A stretch of DNA of 55,128 nt from Clostridia bacterium (GCA_024403185.1 JAKSSG010000007.1:1-55128); one strand, 5' to 3'; counted from the first letter of the stretch, positions 1-8,775 are shown. The notes: generated by a model from the sequence alone, not told the origin. A program made the numbers and translations.

Positions 1-25
1 TCTTGTGATTACATTTAGCTTTTTT

Positions 26-50
26 AGTTGTCTACTTTTAATTGACAACT
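26..50. repeat. 7-bp inverted repeat downstream of korC
   Basis: AGTTGTC (26-32) and GACAACT (44-50) form perfect arms around an 11-nt spacer, 36 bases after the korC stop. On the minus strand the hairpin is followed by A residues, not T residues, so it is a poor terminator for the kor genes. It could be an operator for a gene to the left of the window. Function unknown. Confidence 0.35.
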
Positions 51-85
51 TCACAGTTGAGCCGCTTTTTTATTGCTTTTGCTTC

Positions 86-658
86 CTAGAATCTGCTGTG
101 TTCGCCAAAGCCGGTCTTGTATCCCAGATTCTTCATGTCTTCGTCCAGAATGTCATAACCCATCTGGTATGCTTCCAGATTAGGTCCTGCGATACTTGCG
201 TTGAAGTTCTTCTTGATTTCTTCTTCAACTGCCGGTGAATGAATCTTAGGCATGAGTCTTGTCAGTGCGCCAAGGGCAATGATATTTACAACGAAAGGCT
301 TGCCCATGTCTTCTGCTCTCTGGGTTGCCTGGATTCTGTAGATGCCCTGTCTATCTGATTCAACCAGTGTGCTGTTGATGAGAACGATTGCATCGTCTTT
401 AACCGTATCGATGTATTTATCGTAACCAACCTGGTTGAGCGCAACGAATACGTCCGCCTCTTCAACCTTCATGTAGTCGATTTCCTCATCGGAGATAACA
501 ACCTCTGCCTTGCATGCTCCCCCTCTTGCTTCAGGGCCGTAGCTCTGGGTCTGTGCGATATTGTAGTTTTCGCCAAGGCCATAAGCCTTTGAGAGAAGAA
601 CTGATGCCAGGATTACTCCCTGTCCGCCTGATCCTGCGAATCTTACATTAAGTCTCAT
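86..658 (-). CDS. korC: 2-oxoacid:ferredoxin oxidoreductase, gamma subunit (KorC)
   Basis: This 190-aa protein is the gamma subunit of a cytoplasmic 2-oxoacid:ferredoxin oxidoreductase, which oxidatively decarboxylates a 2-oxoacid to its acyl-CoA (or runs in reverse) using ferredoxin. The N-terminus RFAGSGGQGVILASVLLSKA is the signature of the family, and the length is normal for a separate gamma subunit. It is the last gene of korA-korB-korD-korC, starting 3 nt after the korD stop. Having all four subunits side by side makes the assignment secure. The substrate (2-oxoglutarate or a branched-chain 2-oxoacid) cannot be fixed from this subunit. Confidence 0.9.
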   Translation of the reverse strand: MRLNVRFAGSGGQGVILASVLLSKAYGLGENYNIAQTQSYGPEARGGACKAEVVISDEEIDYMKVEEADVFVALNQVGYDKYIDTVKDDAIVLINSTLVESDRQGIYRIQATQRAEDMGKPFVVNIIALGALTRLMPKIHSPAVEEEIKKNFNASIAGPNLEAYQMGYDILDEDMKNLGYKTGFGEHSRF

Positions 659-661
659 TGC

Positions 662-877
662 TTATTTATCTCCTTCCGTATCTACATCGATTGCTCCGTC
701 CGGGCAGAGTCTTTCACACATTCTGCAGCCTACGCATGCTTCGGCGTTTTCAACTGCAGGCATGTTTGTTCCATATGTGTTTCTTTTTCTTGATTTTACG
801 AATATTCCTTTCGGACATACTGTGAGACAGATGTTACAGCCCTTGCAGCATGTTCCGTCAACTGTAATGTTTGCCAT
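662..877 (-). CDS. korD: 2-oxoacid:ferredoxin oxidoreductase, ferredoxin-like delta subunit (KorD)
   Basis: This 71-aa protein has two 4Fe-4S motifs, CCKGCNICLTVCPKG near residues 10-24 and CVGCRMCERLCPDG near residues 48-61. That is the 2[4Fe-4S] ferredoxin fold used as the electron-transfer subunit of 2-oxoacid oxidoreductases. It passes electrons from the TPP site of KorB to soluble ferredoxin. It lies between korB and korC, with a purine-rich ribosome site (AAAAGAGG) ahead of the ATG. A free ferredoxin is possible by sequence alone, but the operon position favours the subunit role. Confidence 0.88.
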   Translation of the reverse strand: MANITVDGTCCKGCNICLTVCPKGIFVKSRKRNTYGTNMPAVENAEACVGCRMCERLCPDGAIDVDTEGDK

Positions 878-903
878 TTTCTAACCTCTTTTCAAACGGT
901 CTG

Positions 904-1737
904 TTATCTGATTCCGCATTCTGCCAGTTTCGCTTCAACCTTTTCCAGGTATTCCGGTGCATCCGGATCGTTTCTGAATACGCCAATGGGGAGTTTGCCC
1001 TCAATGGCACTGGCACTTCTTGCTCCTGCCGGATCAACCTCGCCCGTTTTTGTCATGTAAGTGTATTTCTTGTACAGGTCCATGATCTTTGCCGGATCCT
1101 TTTCGCCCCAGACATTCTTTCCTGCCTGTACCGGACACTGCGAGAGAACTTCGATGAATGCGAAGCCTTTGTGGTTCATGCCTTCTGCTATTGACCTGGT
1201 AAGCTGAACAGGATGAGCTGTTGTCCATCTTGCAACGTAGCTTGCACCCAGAGTCATAACCAGACCGCAGGCATCCATCGGCATGTCGATGCATCCGTAA
1301 GGTGATGTCTTTGTCTTTGCTTCTAGCGGAGTTGTCGGGGATTTCTGTCCGCCTGTCATTCCATATATGTTGTTGTTTACCATTACAACTGTAAGGTCGA
1401 TATTTCTTGCGGCCGCGTGGAGCAGGTGGTTTCCTCCGATTGCAACACAGTCTCCGTCGCCTGTGAAGACCATGATCTTCTTGTCAGGCTGTGCGAGCTT
1501 GAGCCCTTCTGCGAAAGGCAGTGCTCTGCCGTGCATTGTATGAATTACGTCCAGCTGGAGGTAACACGGAATCCATGATGAACATCCGATTCCCGATACG
1601 CAGGCAGTTTCTTCCTTGCATCCGTTCATTTCGATTGCTTCCATTGCCGCTCTCTGGATGATTCCGTTTCCGCATCCCGGGCAGAACAGAGTTGGAAGTG
1701 ATTCTTTCTTAATGTATTTTTCGTATAATTTATTCAT
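904..1737 (-). CDS. korB: 2-oxoacid:ferredoxin oxidoreductase, beta subunit (KorB)
   Basis: This 277-aa subunit binds thiamine diphosphate. It starts LPTLFCPGCGNGIIQRA, with the CPGCG cluster-ligand motif, and carries the TPP/Mg motif GDGDCVAIGGNHLLHAARN near residue 93 followed by VNNNIYGMTGGQ. It is the catalytic beta subunit that decarboxylates the 2-oxoacid. The ATG overlaps the korA stop (TAATG), so the two are translationally coupled. The sequence resembles KorB-type more than VorB-type subunits to my eye, which suggests 2-oxoglutarate, but that is a judgement from memory. Confidence 0.9.
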   Translation of the reverse strand: MNKLYEKYIKKESLPTLFCPGCGNGIIQRAAMEAIEMNGCKEETACVSGIGCSSWIPCYLQLDVIHTMHGRALPFAEGLKLAQPDKKIMVFTGDGDCVAIGGNHLLHAAARNIDLTVVMVNNNIYGMTGGQKSPTTPLEAKTKTSPYGCIDMPMDACGLVMTLGASYVARWTTAHPVQLTRSIAEGMNHKGFAFIEVLSQCPVQAGKNVWGEKDPAKIMDLYKKYTYMTKTGEVDPAGARSASAIEGKLPIGVFRNDPDAPEYLEKVEAKLAECGIR

Positions 1738-2948
1738 TATTTCACCTCCTCATCAAGTCCTTCAACCTCGAGAATCTTGTCGAGAATTTCTGTCGGCGTG
1801 TGGATGTCACCGCCGCACTTTGACATTGGAATAACCTTCTTGTCTCTAAGTGCTCTCTCGACTTCTCTTGAGTATTTGCCTATGTTCATTTCCGGAACGA
1901 TTACTGTTTCAACATTCTTTGTTGCCTGCTTCAGCAGTTCTTCCGGGAACGGCCATACAGTATTGATCTTCACGAGACCTACCTTCAGGTGACCGTAATC
2001 TGAGCTCAGTGTCTCGGAAACTCCACGCTTGAACAAATCCCTGAAAATCTTTGCCTTTGACATGAATCTGTCATCCTTGATTCCACGGGCATGCTTAACT
2101 GCATTGAGTGACGGTCTTGCAACCGAACCGTATGCAACGATGGCAACATCCGCATCTTCCATGCAGTATGTGTCTATGCTTGCGATTGAATCGATATTGT
2201 CCTGAATCTTCCTGTTAATGTTGTAGATGAAGTCACCGCTCTTGGATGCGATGTGGCCGATTCTTCTTCCCTGATCATCGTGAAGCTGACCTTCAACCGT
2301 GCTGTTCGCTCCCTTGAAGAAGTCCTCCTGCGGAGATACAACGTACTGATGCTTTTCGCTCTTTATTTCCTCTGTACCGTCCTTGATGACGATCTTTTCT
2401 CTCATGTGGCCGACCACTTCATCTGCCAGGAGGATTACCGGAGTTCTGAACTGTTCAGCAAGTTCAAAAGCTCTTATTGTGAAATCGTACATCTCCTGAA
2501 CTGATGACGGTGAAAGCACGATGATCTCGTAGTCGCCGTGGCTTCCGTATCTCGCCTGGTAGATGTCCTGCTGTGATGAGAGTGTAGGCTGTCCTGTTGA
2601 CGGGCCGCCTCTCTGAACATTTACAATTACTATAGGTGTTTCTGTTACAGCTGCAAAACCAATGGCTTCCTGCATGAGTGTATATCCCGGACCTGATGTG
2701 GCAGTCATTGACTTGCTGCCTCCCCATCTTGCTCCGATGATTGCACATGCCGAGCCGATTTCATCTTCCATCTGAATAAAAGCGCCCCCCGCCTTCTGCA
2801 TTTCACCTGACATGAGTTCAATAATCTCCGTTGAAGGAGTTATCGGATATCCGGCGAAGAATCTGCAACCGGCATAGAGCGCGCCCTTTGCGCAGGCTTC
2901 ATTTCCCTGCAATACTACTTCGTTTCGTTTTTCGGGTTTACCGTCCAT
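1737..2948 (-). CDS. korA: 2-oxoacid:ferredoxin oxidoreductase, alpha subunit (KorA)
   Basis: This 403-aa alpha subunit contributes the pyrimidine-binding side of the TPP site. Recognisable blocks are VLQGNEACAKGALYAG at the N-terminus, FAGYPITPSTEIIELMS, MTATSGPGYTLMQEAIG and NVQRGGPSTGQPT, all typical of KorA-type proteins. The reading frame is open for 32 codons upstream, but I place the start at the ATG at 2948 because GAGG lies six bases before it and the upstream residues have no family character. First gene of korABDC. A probable promoter (3051-3079) and a hairpin-rich leader precede it. It supplies succinyl-CoA or a related acyl-CoA, or fixes CO2 in reverse, in an anaerobe. Confidence 0.9.
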   Translation of the reverse strand: MDGKPEKRNEVVLQGNEACAKGALYAGCRFFAGYPITPSTEIIELMSGEMQKAGGAFIQMEDEIGSACAIIGARWGGSKSMTATSGPGYTLMQEAIGFAAVTETPIVIVNVQRGGPSTGQPTLSSQQDIYQARYGSHGDYEIIVLSPSSVQEMYDFTIRAFELAEQFRTPVILLADEVVGHMREKIVIKDGTEEIKSEKHQYVVSPQEDFFKGANSTVEGQLHDDQGRRIGHIASKSGDFIYNINRKIQDNIDSIASIDTYCMEDADVAIVAYGSVARPSLNAVKHARGIKDDRFMSKAKIFRDLFKRGVSETLSSDYGHLKVGLVKINTVWPFPEELLKQATKNVETVIVPEMNIGKYSREVERALRDKKVIPMSKCGGDIHTPTEILDKILEVEGLDEEVK

Positions 2949-2996
2949 TTTTTGCCTCTTTTTTGACCTATCTTCCTTAAAAAATCTATAGTTTCC

Positions 2997-3042
2997 GCCC
3001 TCTGAAAAGGGCTCTGTCCGAAAGGGCCCGAATGGCCCTTTC
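2997..3042 (-). other. Two consecutive hairpins in the korA leader
   Basis: A 9-bp perfect stem (3020-3028 with 3034-3042, loop of five) is followed on the minus strand by a second small GC stem (2997-3001 with 3008-3012). With the predicted start near 3044, the first hairpin would form the extreme 5' end of the korA mRNA. No U-tract follows, so neither looks like a terminator. Known uses of such structures include mRNA stabilisation; no known riboswitch class is recognised. Confidence 0.45.
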
Positions 3043-3050
3043 AAGTACTC

Positions 3051-3079
3051 ATACTAACATTGTATACGATTCACTTCAA
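3051..3079 (-). promoter_or_regulatory. Putative sigma-A promoter of korA
   Basis: On the minus strand TTGAAG (3079-3074), a 17-bp spacer and TAGTAT (3056-3051) match the vegetative consensus at eight of twelve positions. It lies about 100 bases before the korA ATG. Confidence 0.4.
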
Positions 3080-3191
3080 CAGTAAATTGTTGATTTTTCA
3101 ATGTTTTTTGATGTTCTAACTTCGGACATTGTATTATTGTATGCAATTTTATCCTGCTAAATCGCTACCTTATTTTTGCGTTAAAAAAGCA

Positions 3192-3233
3192 TTAAAAAAG
3201 CGGCAAAAAGCTCAGGTGCAGATTTGCCGCTTT
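3192..3233 (-). terminator. Rho-independent terminator of the pyr operon
   Basis: Downstream of pyrI on the minus strand, AAGCGGCAAA pairs with TTTGCCGCTT across a 14-nt loop and runs straight into a T-rich tail. This is a classical intrinsic terminator and separates the pyr operon from korA. Confidence 0.8.
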
Positions 3234-3238
3234 GCCTG

Positions 3239-3661
3239 CTATTTTACTTCCAGTTTGCTCTCACAGTAAACACATCTGTAAACGCCTTTTTCCCTGTCGG
3301 TCAGGCGGAATCTGTGAGGCAGCTCCTGTTCAACCGTTGTGATGCATCGGGGGTTTTTGCATCTGACAAAGCCTTCGATTTCTTCCGGCATGTCTATGTG
3401 TGTTCTCTTGGCCAGCTTGCCTCCCTCTATGTAATTCACCGTTATGTTAGGGTCCACAAATCCGATTGCATCTATGTTGATGTCAATCATCCGGTCAATT
3501 TTGATTATGTCTTTTCTTTCATACTTAACGCTGTCCGCATTCTTGATGAGTGCAACCTGACAGTCAAGCTTGTCCAGTCCGAGTATCTCGTAGAGCTTCA
3601 TTCCGTATCCTGCTCTGATGTGGTCCAGCACCAGCCCGTTTTCTATCTTTCCAATAATCAT
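3239..3661 (-). CDS. pyrI: Aspartate carbamoyltransferase regulatory chain (PyrI)
   Basis: This 140-aa protein is the regulatory chain that joins PyrB trimers and binds nucleotide effectors in ATCase. The N-terminal allosteric domain reads GLVLDHIRAGYGMKLYEILGL, and the C-terminal zinc domain has the four expected cysteines (RCKNPRCIT near residue 104 and YRCVYCESKL near 131). Length is a little under the enteric 153 residues. It starts 2 nt after the pyrB stop and is last in pyrCKDFEBI. Its presence implies feedback control of the pathway at the protein level, consistent with no recognisable PyrR-type attenuator ahead of pyrC. Confidence 0.93.
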   Translation of the reverse strand: MIIGKIENGLVLDHIRAGYGMKLYEILGLDKLDCQVALIKNADSVKYERKDIIKIDRMIDINIDAIGFVDPNITVNYIEGGKLAKRTHIDMPEEIEGFVRCKNPRCITTVEQELPHRFRLTDREKGVYRCVYCESKLEVK

Positions 3662-3663
3662 GT

Positions 3664-4596
3664 TTACTGCTCCTCTCTCTGTTCAGCTTCTTCCAGCAAC
3701 TTAAGAATGAGTGCCATTCTTATGAATTTACCGTTACGTACCTGCTCGAAATATCTGGCTCTTGGATCATCATCCACCGCAACCGAAATCTCGTTTACTC
3801 TAGGCAGCGGATGCAGTATCGACAGGTCTGCCTTTGCATTTTCCAGCTTGTCAGGGGTCAGAATGTAACTGTCTTTTAATCGCAGATAGTCCTGTTCGTT
3901 GAAGAAGCGTTCCCTCTGTACTCTTGTCATGTAGAGTATGTCCAGCTGGGGCATTGCGCTTTCCAGATCCCCGGTTTCTACGAAAGTCATGTTGTTCTTT
4001 ATCAGTATTTCCTGTTTCAGATATTCCGGTATTTTCAGTTCTTCCGGTGATATGAGAACGAACTTTACGTTTTCATATCTGGACATCGCCGCAATCAGCG
4101 AATGCACCGTGCGTCCGAACTTCAGGTCACCGCAAAGGCCCACCGTCATGCTGTTCAGTCTGCCCTTTTCTCTGCTTATTGTGAGCAGGTCTGTCAGTGT
4201 CTGCGTAGGGTGATTGTGTCCGCCATCACCGGCATTGATTACCGGCACCGTGGATTTTGCCGCAGCAACAACCGGTGCTCCCTCCTTCGGGTGCCTCATC
4301 GCGATGATGTCCGCATAGGCTCCCACGGTTCTTATGGTGTCTGCAACACTTTCTCCTTTTGCCGCGGACGAACTCTGGGCCTCAGAGAATCCCAGAACAT
4401 TACCGCCAAGTTCGTACATGGCCGCTTCAAAACTCAGGCGGGTTCTCGTAGATGGTTCAAAGAACAATGTGGCCAGCTTCCTGCCTTTGCATTTCTCGCA
4501 GTAGTCTGCCGGATTTTCAATAATGTCCTTTGCCCTCTCTATCATGTCGTTGATTTCTCCAACTGACAAATCCATTATGTCGATTAAGTGCCTCAT
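3664..4596 (-). CDS. pyrB: Aspartate carbamoyltransferase catalytic chain (PyrB)
   Basis: This 310-aa enzyme condenses carbamoyl phosphate with aspartate, the first committed step of UMP synthesis. The carbamoyl-phosphate loop [16 protein letters not shown] is intact, followed by the [12 protein letters not shown] and HPLPRVNEI blocks. I chose the ATG at 4596 (MRHLID), which follows GGGAGG by a few bases and sits just past the pyrE stop, over an in-frame ATG seven codons upstream that lies inside pyrE. It is coupled to pyrI immediately downstream, so the product should be the allosteric holoenzyme. Confidence 0.95.
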   Translation of the reverse strand: MRHLIDIMDLSVGEINDMIERAKDIIENPADYCEKCKGRKLATLFFEPSTRTRLSFEAAMYELGGNVLGFSEAQSSSAAKGESVADTIRTVGAYADIIAMRHPKEGAPVVAAAKSTVPVINAGDGGHNHPTQTLTDLLTISREKGRLNSMTVGLCGDLKFGRTVHSLIAAMSRYENVKFVLISPEELKIPEYLKQEILIKNNMTFVETGDLESAMPQLDILYMTRVQRERFFNEQDYLRLKDSYILTPDKLENAKADLSILHPLPRVNEISVAVDDDPRARYFEQVRNGKFIRMALILKLLEEAEQREEQ

Positions 4597-4597
4597 G

Positions 4598-5212
4598 TTA
4601 CCTCCCGTTCTCCTCAATGAATTTCATTAACTGCTCATAGCCTTCTTTATCTACAAGGCTCCTTTCCAGGGCCATTTCCGCTGCTGTATTGAAGTCGGAC
4701 AGACTTCTGTTTTTCACTCCGGCCTCTTTAAGCCTGCGGAGCCCCTTTTCCATTCCGTATGTAAAGATGCTTACTATTCCCAGAACCTGCGCGCCCGCTT
4801 CGCGCAAAACCTCTACTGTCTGCACCGCGCTTCCCGCCGTTGAAATCAGGTCCTCAACAACCACGACCTTCTGGCCTTTATCAAGTCGGCCTTCTATCTG
4901 ATTGTTCCTGCCGTGATCCTTGTTTGAACTTCTCACATAGCCCATGGGAATGCCCATGATGTGTGCCGCAATTGCCGCATGGGCTATGCCCGCCGTACTC
5001 GTTCCGAACAGCGCCTCCGTTTCGGGATACTCTTTAGTGACAGTGTCGGCTATTGCCAGTTCCACATCGTTCCTGACTTCCGGCGCCGTGAGTATGAGCC
5101 TGCTGTCACAGTAAACCGGGCTCTTTATTCCGCTTGCCCATGTAAACGGTTCTTCCGGTCTGAAAAAAACCGCACCGATGTCCAGCAGATGTCCAGCTAT
5201 TTTCTTCTTCAT
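4598..5212 (-). CDS. pyrE: Orotate phosphoribosyltransferase (PyrE)
   Basis: This 204-aa enzyme adds the ribose-phosphate of PRPP to orotate to make OMP. The PRPP motif [19 protein letters not shown] is intact near residue 117, with VYCDSRLI and [17 protein letters not shown] as further family blocks. The start at 5212 has AAAGGAG eight bases upstream and its ATG overlaps the pyrF stop as ATGA; seven upstream codons in frame are ignored. It acts just before PyrF, its upstream neighbour in the operon. Confidence 0.95.
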   Translation of the reverse strand: MKKKIAGHLLDIGAVFFRPEEPFTWASGIKSPVYCDSRLILTAPEVRNDVELAIADTVTKEYPETEALFGTSTAGIAHAAIAAHIMGIPMGYVRSSNKDHGRNNQIEGRLDKGQKVVVVEDLISTAGSAVQTVEVLREAGAQVLGIVSIFTYGMEKGLRRLKEAGVKNRSLSDFNTAAEMALERSLVDKEGYEQLMKFIEENGR

Positions 5213-5889
5213 CCTATAAACTCCTTTCTGCACTTTCTGTATGCTGTCAGCGGATCGTCTGCCGCCGTTATGCTTCTTCCAACCACGATGTAATCCGACC
5301 CCAGCTCTTTTGCCTGCGACGGTGTGGTAATTCTTTTCTGATCTCCTGCCGCATCCCCCTCGAGCCTGATTCCCGGAGTTACTGTCAGAAAGTCATGACC
5401 GCATCTCTCGTGTATTGCCGCCGCCTCAAGAGGCGAACATACCACCCCGTTAAGCCCGGCCGCTTTGCAGTTAATGCCGTATTCGGCAACGACTTCCTTC
5501 ATGGTTCTTTCTATGAGTATCTCGCTCCTCATCACTTCTTCGGATGTTGAAGTGAGCTGAGTCACTCCCAGAAGTGTTCCTCTGAAATTATCGGAAGCGG
5601 CCCGCATCATTGCCTTTGCACCTGCGGCATGTACGTTGCACATGTCCACGTCCAGGCCGTCGAGCACCTTCATTGCCCTCCCCACGGTGTTTGGAATGTC
5701 GTGAAGCTTCAGGACCAGAAAAATTCTGTGGCCTCTGTCCTTCAGCTTCTTTACTATGGCAGGGCCTTCAGCGTTGAACAGCTCCATGCCTATTTTCAGA
5801 TAAGGTCTTTCATCCCCCAGCTTTGCCAGAAATGACAGCGTTTCCTCTGCGTTCGGAAAATCGCATGCAATGATTACATCTCTTCCCAT
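5209..5889 (-). CDS. pyrF: Orotidine 5'-phosphate decarboxylase (PyrF)
   Basis: This 226-aa TIM-barrel enzyme converts OMP to UMP, the last step of the pathway. It carries VIIACDFPNAEETLSFLAKL at the N-terminus, the catalytic region FLVLKLHDIPNTVGRAM (the Asp-x-Lys-x-x-Asp type element, here K-L-H-D) and VTPGIRLEGDAAGDQ and YIVVGRSIT at the phosphate site. It shares its start with the pyrD stop region and its TGA with the pyrE ATG. Assignment is firm. Confidence 0.94.
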   Translation of the reverse strand: MGRDVIIACDFPNAEETLSFLAKLGDERPYLKIGMELFNAEGPAIVKKLKDRGHRIFLVLKLHDIPNTVGRAMKVLDGLDVDMCNVHAAGAKAMMRAASDNFRGTLLGVTQLTSTSEEVMRSEILIERTMKEVVAEYGINCKAAGLNGVVCSPLEAAAIHERCGHDFLTVTPGIRLEGDAAGDQKRITTPSQAKELGSDYIVVGRSITAADDPLTAYRKCRKEFIG

Positions 5890-6824
5890 CAGTGTGCACC
5901 TCCTGTAATGTCACTCAGTGTTTCAATTCCGTATTTTTTCATCGTCTCCGGCAGGGCCTCTATTATGTCCCTGCAGGCATAAGGGTTCACCAGATTTGCC
6001 GAGCCCACCTGGACGGCAGTCGCTCCTGCCAGCATCATCTCCAGCACATCCTCCGCGCTGCTGACTCCGCCGCAGCCTATAATCGGAATTCTGACCCTCT
6101 CGTAAACCTGATATACCATTCGCAGGGCAACCGGCATTACCGCAGGTCCCGAGAAGCCTCCGATCCTGTTTGCTATAACCGGCCTTCCCGTCTTCAGGTC
6201 TATTCTCATGCCCTGCAGCGTGTTGATTAAAGTCAGCCCATCCGCTCCGGCATCCTCACATGCAAAGGCAATCTCTGCTAAGTCGGTCACGTTTGGCGAA
6301 AGCTTCACTATGAGCGGTCTGCTTCCGCCGGAAGCCTTCTGTGAATCCAGGGCCTTTCTCACCGCACCGACAACCTCTGCAGCCTGCTTCGGATCTGTCC
6401 CGAAGACCATGCCGCCATTGTGGACGTTCGGGCACGATATGTTAAGTTCAATCCAGCCCACCTGCTTCTGTGCTGCAAGTTTAAGCGCAACGCTGACGTA
6501 TTCTTCTATGCTGAAGCCGCTGACATTTGCCATGACCGGCTTGCTGAAGACCTTCGCCAGGGCCGGAAGTTCTTCCCCTATTACACTGTCTACGCCCGGG
6601 TTCTGCAGACCAACCGAATTGATGAGACCTTCTCTGCACTCCGCTATTCTCGGCGTCGGATTTCCGAAGCGCCTTTTACCTGTCGTGCCCTTGAAGGAAA
6701 ATGTGCCCAGCATGTTTATGTCATATAGCTCTGCGAACTCCCTGCCGTATCCGAATGTTCCGCTTGCAGGTATTACCGGATTGTCCAGCTGAACTCCGCA
6801 GAGACTGATCTTCATGTCTACCAT
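5889..6824 (-). CDS. pyrD: Dihydroorotate dehydrogenase type 1B, catalytic subunit (PyrD)
   Basis: This 311-aa FMN enzyme oxidises dihydroorotate to orotate. It has the class 1 pattern NPVIPASGTFGYGREFAEL and the catalytic-cysteine block LNISCPNVHNGGMVFG. It is type 1B because pyrK, the NAD-linked electron-transfer subunit, lies immediately upstream and overlaps it. The ATG at 6824 has AGAGGTG seven bases upstream; a second ATG three codons in is possible but lacks a better site. Confidence 0.95.
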   Translation of the reverse strand: MVDMKISLCGVQLDNPVIPASGTFGYGREFAELYDINMLGTFSFKGTTGKRRFGNPTPRIAECREGLINSVGLQNPGVDSVIGEELPALAKVFSKPVMANVSGFSIEEYVSVALKLAAQKQVGWIELNISCPNVHNGGMVFGTDPKQAAEVVGAVRKALDSQKASGGSRPLIVKLSPNVTDLAEIAFACEDAGADGLTLINTLQGMRIDLKTGRPVIANRIGGFSGPAVMPVALRMVYQVYERVRIPIIGCGGVSSAEDVLEMMLAGATAVQVGSANLVNPYACRDIIEALPETMKKYGIETLSDITGGAH

Positions 6825-7567
6825 ATTATTTCACCTCTTTCCAGAACCGGTCCGTCCTTGCATATTCGCTTGCTGCCGTATTTCGTCTCACAGGAACATC
6901 CCATGCAGGCTCCGAAGCCGCAGCCCATTCTCTCCTCAAAGCTGAACCATCCCGGGATATCTGCTTTTGCAGCCCTGTCCACCGCTCTCAGCATTCCCTC
7001 CGGCCCGCAGGCAAAAAAAGAGGTGTAACCGGGATCCGACATTACGTCCGTAACGAATCCTTTCACACCATAGCTTCCGTCTTCTGTGGCAACTGCCACT
7101 TCAATATTCATTTCTCTGAATCTTTCAATATAGAACATTTCTCCGGCAGTTCTGAATCCGAGAACCACCGCCGGCACTACGCCCTCGCTGACAAGTCTCC
7201 TGCAAAGGCAATACATTAGCGGCACTCCGGCGCCGCCTCCTATGAGAACCGGTCTTTCCCCAACATTTTCAGCTTCTGTATTGTACCCGTTTCCAAGCGG
7301 AAGAAGAACGTCAATCTTCGCACCTGCTTCGATTCTGCTCATTGCTTCCGTCCCTCGTCCGACGGTCTTGTAGACAATTGTTACTGTGTCGTCGCTCCAG
7401 TCACAGATTGAAATCGGTCGTCTGAGATAAAGTCCGTCGATACGGATATTGATGAACTGGCCGGGTCTGAAATCATCTGTCATCCCCGACGGAGTTTCAA
7501 GAATCATCTCCCATGTTCTGTCTGCTATCTGTCTGTTGCTCTTTACTGTCAATTCCGCTTTAATCAA
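6818..7567 (-). CDS. pyrK: Dihydroorotate dehydrogenase electron-transfer subunit (PyrK), TTG start
   Basis: This 249-aa flavoprotein passes electrons between PyrD and NAD. It has a ferredoxin-reductase-like FAD domain (LYLRRPISICDW near residue 50), an NAD domain (LIGGGAGVPLMYCLCRRL; FACGPEGMLRAVDRA) and a C-terminal 2Fe-2S site with cysteines in GCGFGACMGCSCETKYGSKR and ICKDGPV. I place the start at the TTG at 7567: a perfect AGGAGG lies eight bases before it, and the TTG overlaps the pyrC stop. The longer frame from an ATG at 7633 would run through pyrC and adds residues without family character. Confidence 0.9.
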   Translation of the reverse strand: MIKAELTVKSNRQIADRTWEMILETPSGMTDDFRPGQFINIRIDGLYLRRPISICDWSDDTVTIVYKTVGRGTEAMSRIEAGAKIDVLLPLGNGYNTEAENVGERPVLIGGGAGVPLMYCLCRRLVSEGVVPAVVLGFRTAGEMFYIERFREMNIEVAVATEDGSYGVKGFVTDVMSDPGYTSFFACGPEGMLRAVDRAAKADIPGWFSFEERMGCGFGACMGCSCETKYGSKRICKDGPVLERGEIIW

Positions 7568-8750
7568 ATCTGTAAACCTCCTTTCCTTCTGCGTATGTCG
7601 CAAGGCATCTTCCCTGCACTTTCCATCCCTCAAATGGTGTGCTCCTGCCTTTGCTCCTGAACTTTTCTGTTTCTATTTCATATTCCTCATCAAGGTTCCA
7701 CACTGACCAGCCACGCTCTTCTCCGAGATTGAAGCGCTCCGCAGGTGCAGTGCTCATCATTTCCACCAGCCTCTCAAGTGTCATGATTCTTTTCTTTACC
7801 AGTTTCGTATACAGCACCGGGAATGCCGTTTCAAGTCCCACTATTCCGTAGGCGCATTCTCCGAAGCCTCCTCGTTTTTCCTCCGTGCTGTGGGGAGCGT
7901 GGTCTGTTGCTATCATGTCTATGGTTCCGTCAATGACCGCTTCGAGAAGTGCCTGTCTGTCCTCTTCGAATTTTATTGGCGGATTCATTTTGAATCTTCC
8001 CGGACGGCTGTCGGCTGCTTTTGCGTGTTCCACATCCTCCCTCGTCAGCGTAAGGTAGTGTGGTGCCGTTTCGCAGCTCACATCGAGGCCCTCCGCCCTG
8101 GCTGCTCTGATCAGCTCCACCGATTCCCTTGTGGAAATGTGGCAGGCGTGATAGGCGCATCCCGTTTCGCGAACCAGTCTCAGGTCACGCTCGAGCTGCC
8201 TCCACTCAGTCTCGTTTGACTCTTTCGGATATCTCTCATCCTCACAGTGTGCGACGATTATTTTTCCAAGTTCCCCTGCCTTTGTCATCGCCTTCTTCAT
8301 CAGTTCATCTGATATGACGCCGAAGCCGTCATCTGTAAAGGCGATAACATGAGAGGCCAGCTCTTCAAGTTCTGCCAGTTCTTTTCCCTGCTGCCCTCTC
8401 GTAATGGTACCGTAAGGGTGAACTCTGATTGTTGCATCTTTTCTTATTGCATCAAGCTGGACCTGCAGGTTCTCCATGCTGTCCGGGCAGGGCTTCAGAT
8501 TCGGCATGGCGCATATGCTGGTAAATCCTCCCGCCGCTGCCGCACGCGTTCCCGTTTCAATGGTTTCCTTATATAAAAAACCCGGCTCTCTCAGATGAAC
8601 ATGTACATCTGTGAAACCGGGTAAAATATAACAGTTATTAAAATCATCAGCCGGGAAATCAGTTGGGAAATCCGTAACCGGGGAGATAGAAACACCTCCG
8701 CCGCATGCGGCAATTTGTCCCTTTTCAATTCTCCAGATTGTCTTCGCCAC
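7560..8750 (-). CDS. pyrC: Dihydroorotase (PyrC), GTG start
   Basis: This 396-aa amidohydrolase closes carbamoyl-aspartate to dihydroorotate. The zinc motif GFTDVHVHLREPG is near residue 45, and IVAHCEDE and MIATDHAPHSTEEK supply the remaining metal and catalytic residues, so it appears active. I place the start at the GTG at 8750 because GGAGGAA lies seven bases upstream and a good promoter (8776-8804) begins transcription near 8769, which excludes the upstream in-frame ATG codons. First gene of pyrCKDFEBI. Confidence 0.93.
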   Translation of the reverse strand: MAKTIWRIEKGQIAACGGGVSISPVTDFPTDFPADDFNNCYILPGFTDVHVHLREPGFLYKETIETGTRAAAAGGFTSICAMPNLKPCPDSMENLQVQLDAIRKDATIRVHPYGTITRGQQGKELAELEELASHVIAFTDDGFGVISDELMKKAMTKAGELGKIIVAHCEDERYPKESNETEWRQLERDLRLVRETGCAYHACHISTRESVELIRAARAEGLDVSCETAPHYLTLTREDVEHAKAADSRPGRFKMNPPIKFEEDRQALLEAVIDGTIDMIATDHAPHSTEEKRGGFGECAYGIVGLETAFPVLYTKLVKKRIMTLERLVEMMSTAPAERFNLGEERGWSVWNLDEEYEIETEKFRSKGRSTPFEGWKVQGRCLATYAEGKEVYRFD

Positions 8751-8775
8751 TTTATTTCCTCCAGGCATTTTTCCT

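Noticed and set aside
26-50. Terminator after korC
   Set aside because: The stem is followed by A residues on the minus strand, so the needed U-tract is absent.
8751-8775. PyrR-type attenuator before pyrC
   Set aside because: The predicted leader is only about 20 nt and has no antiterminator-terminator pair.
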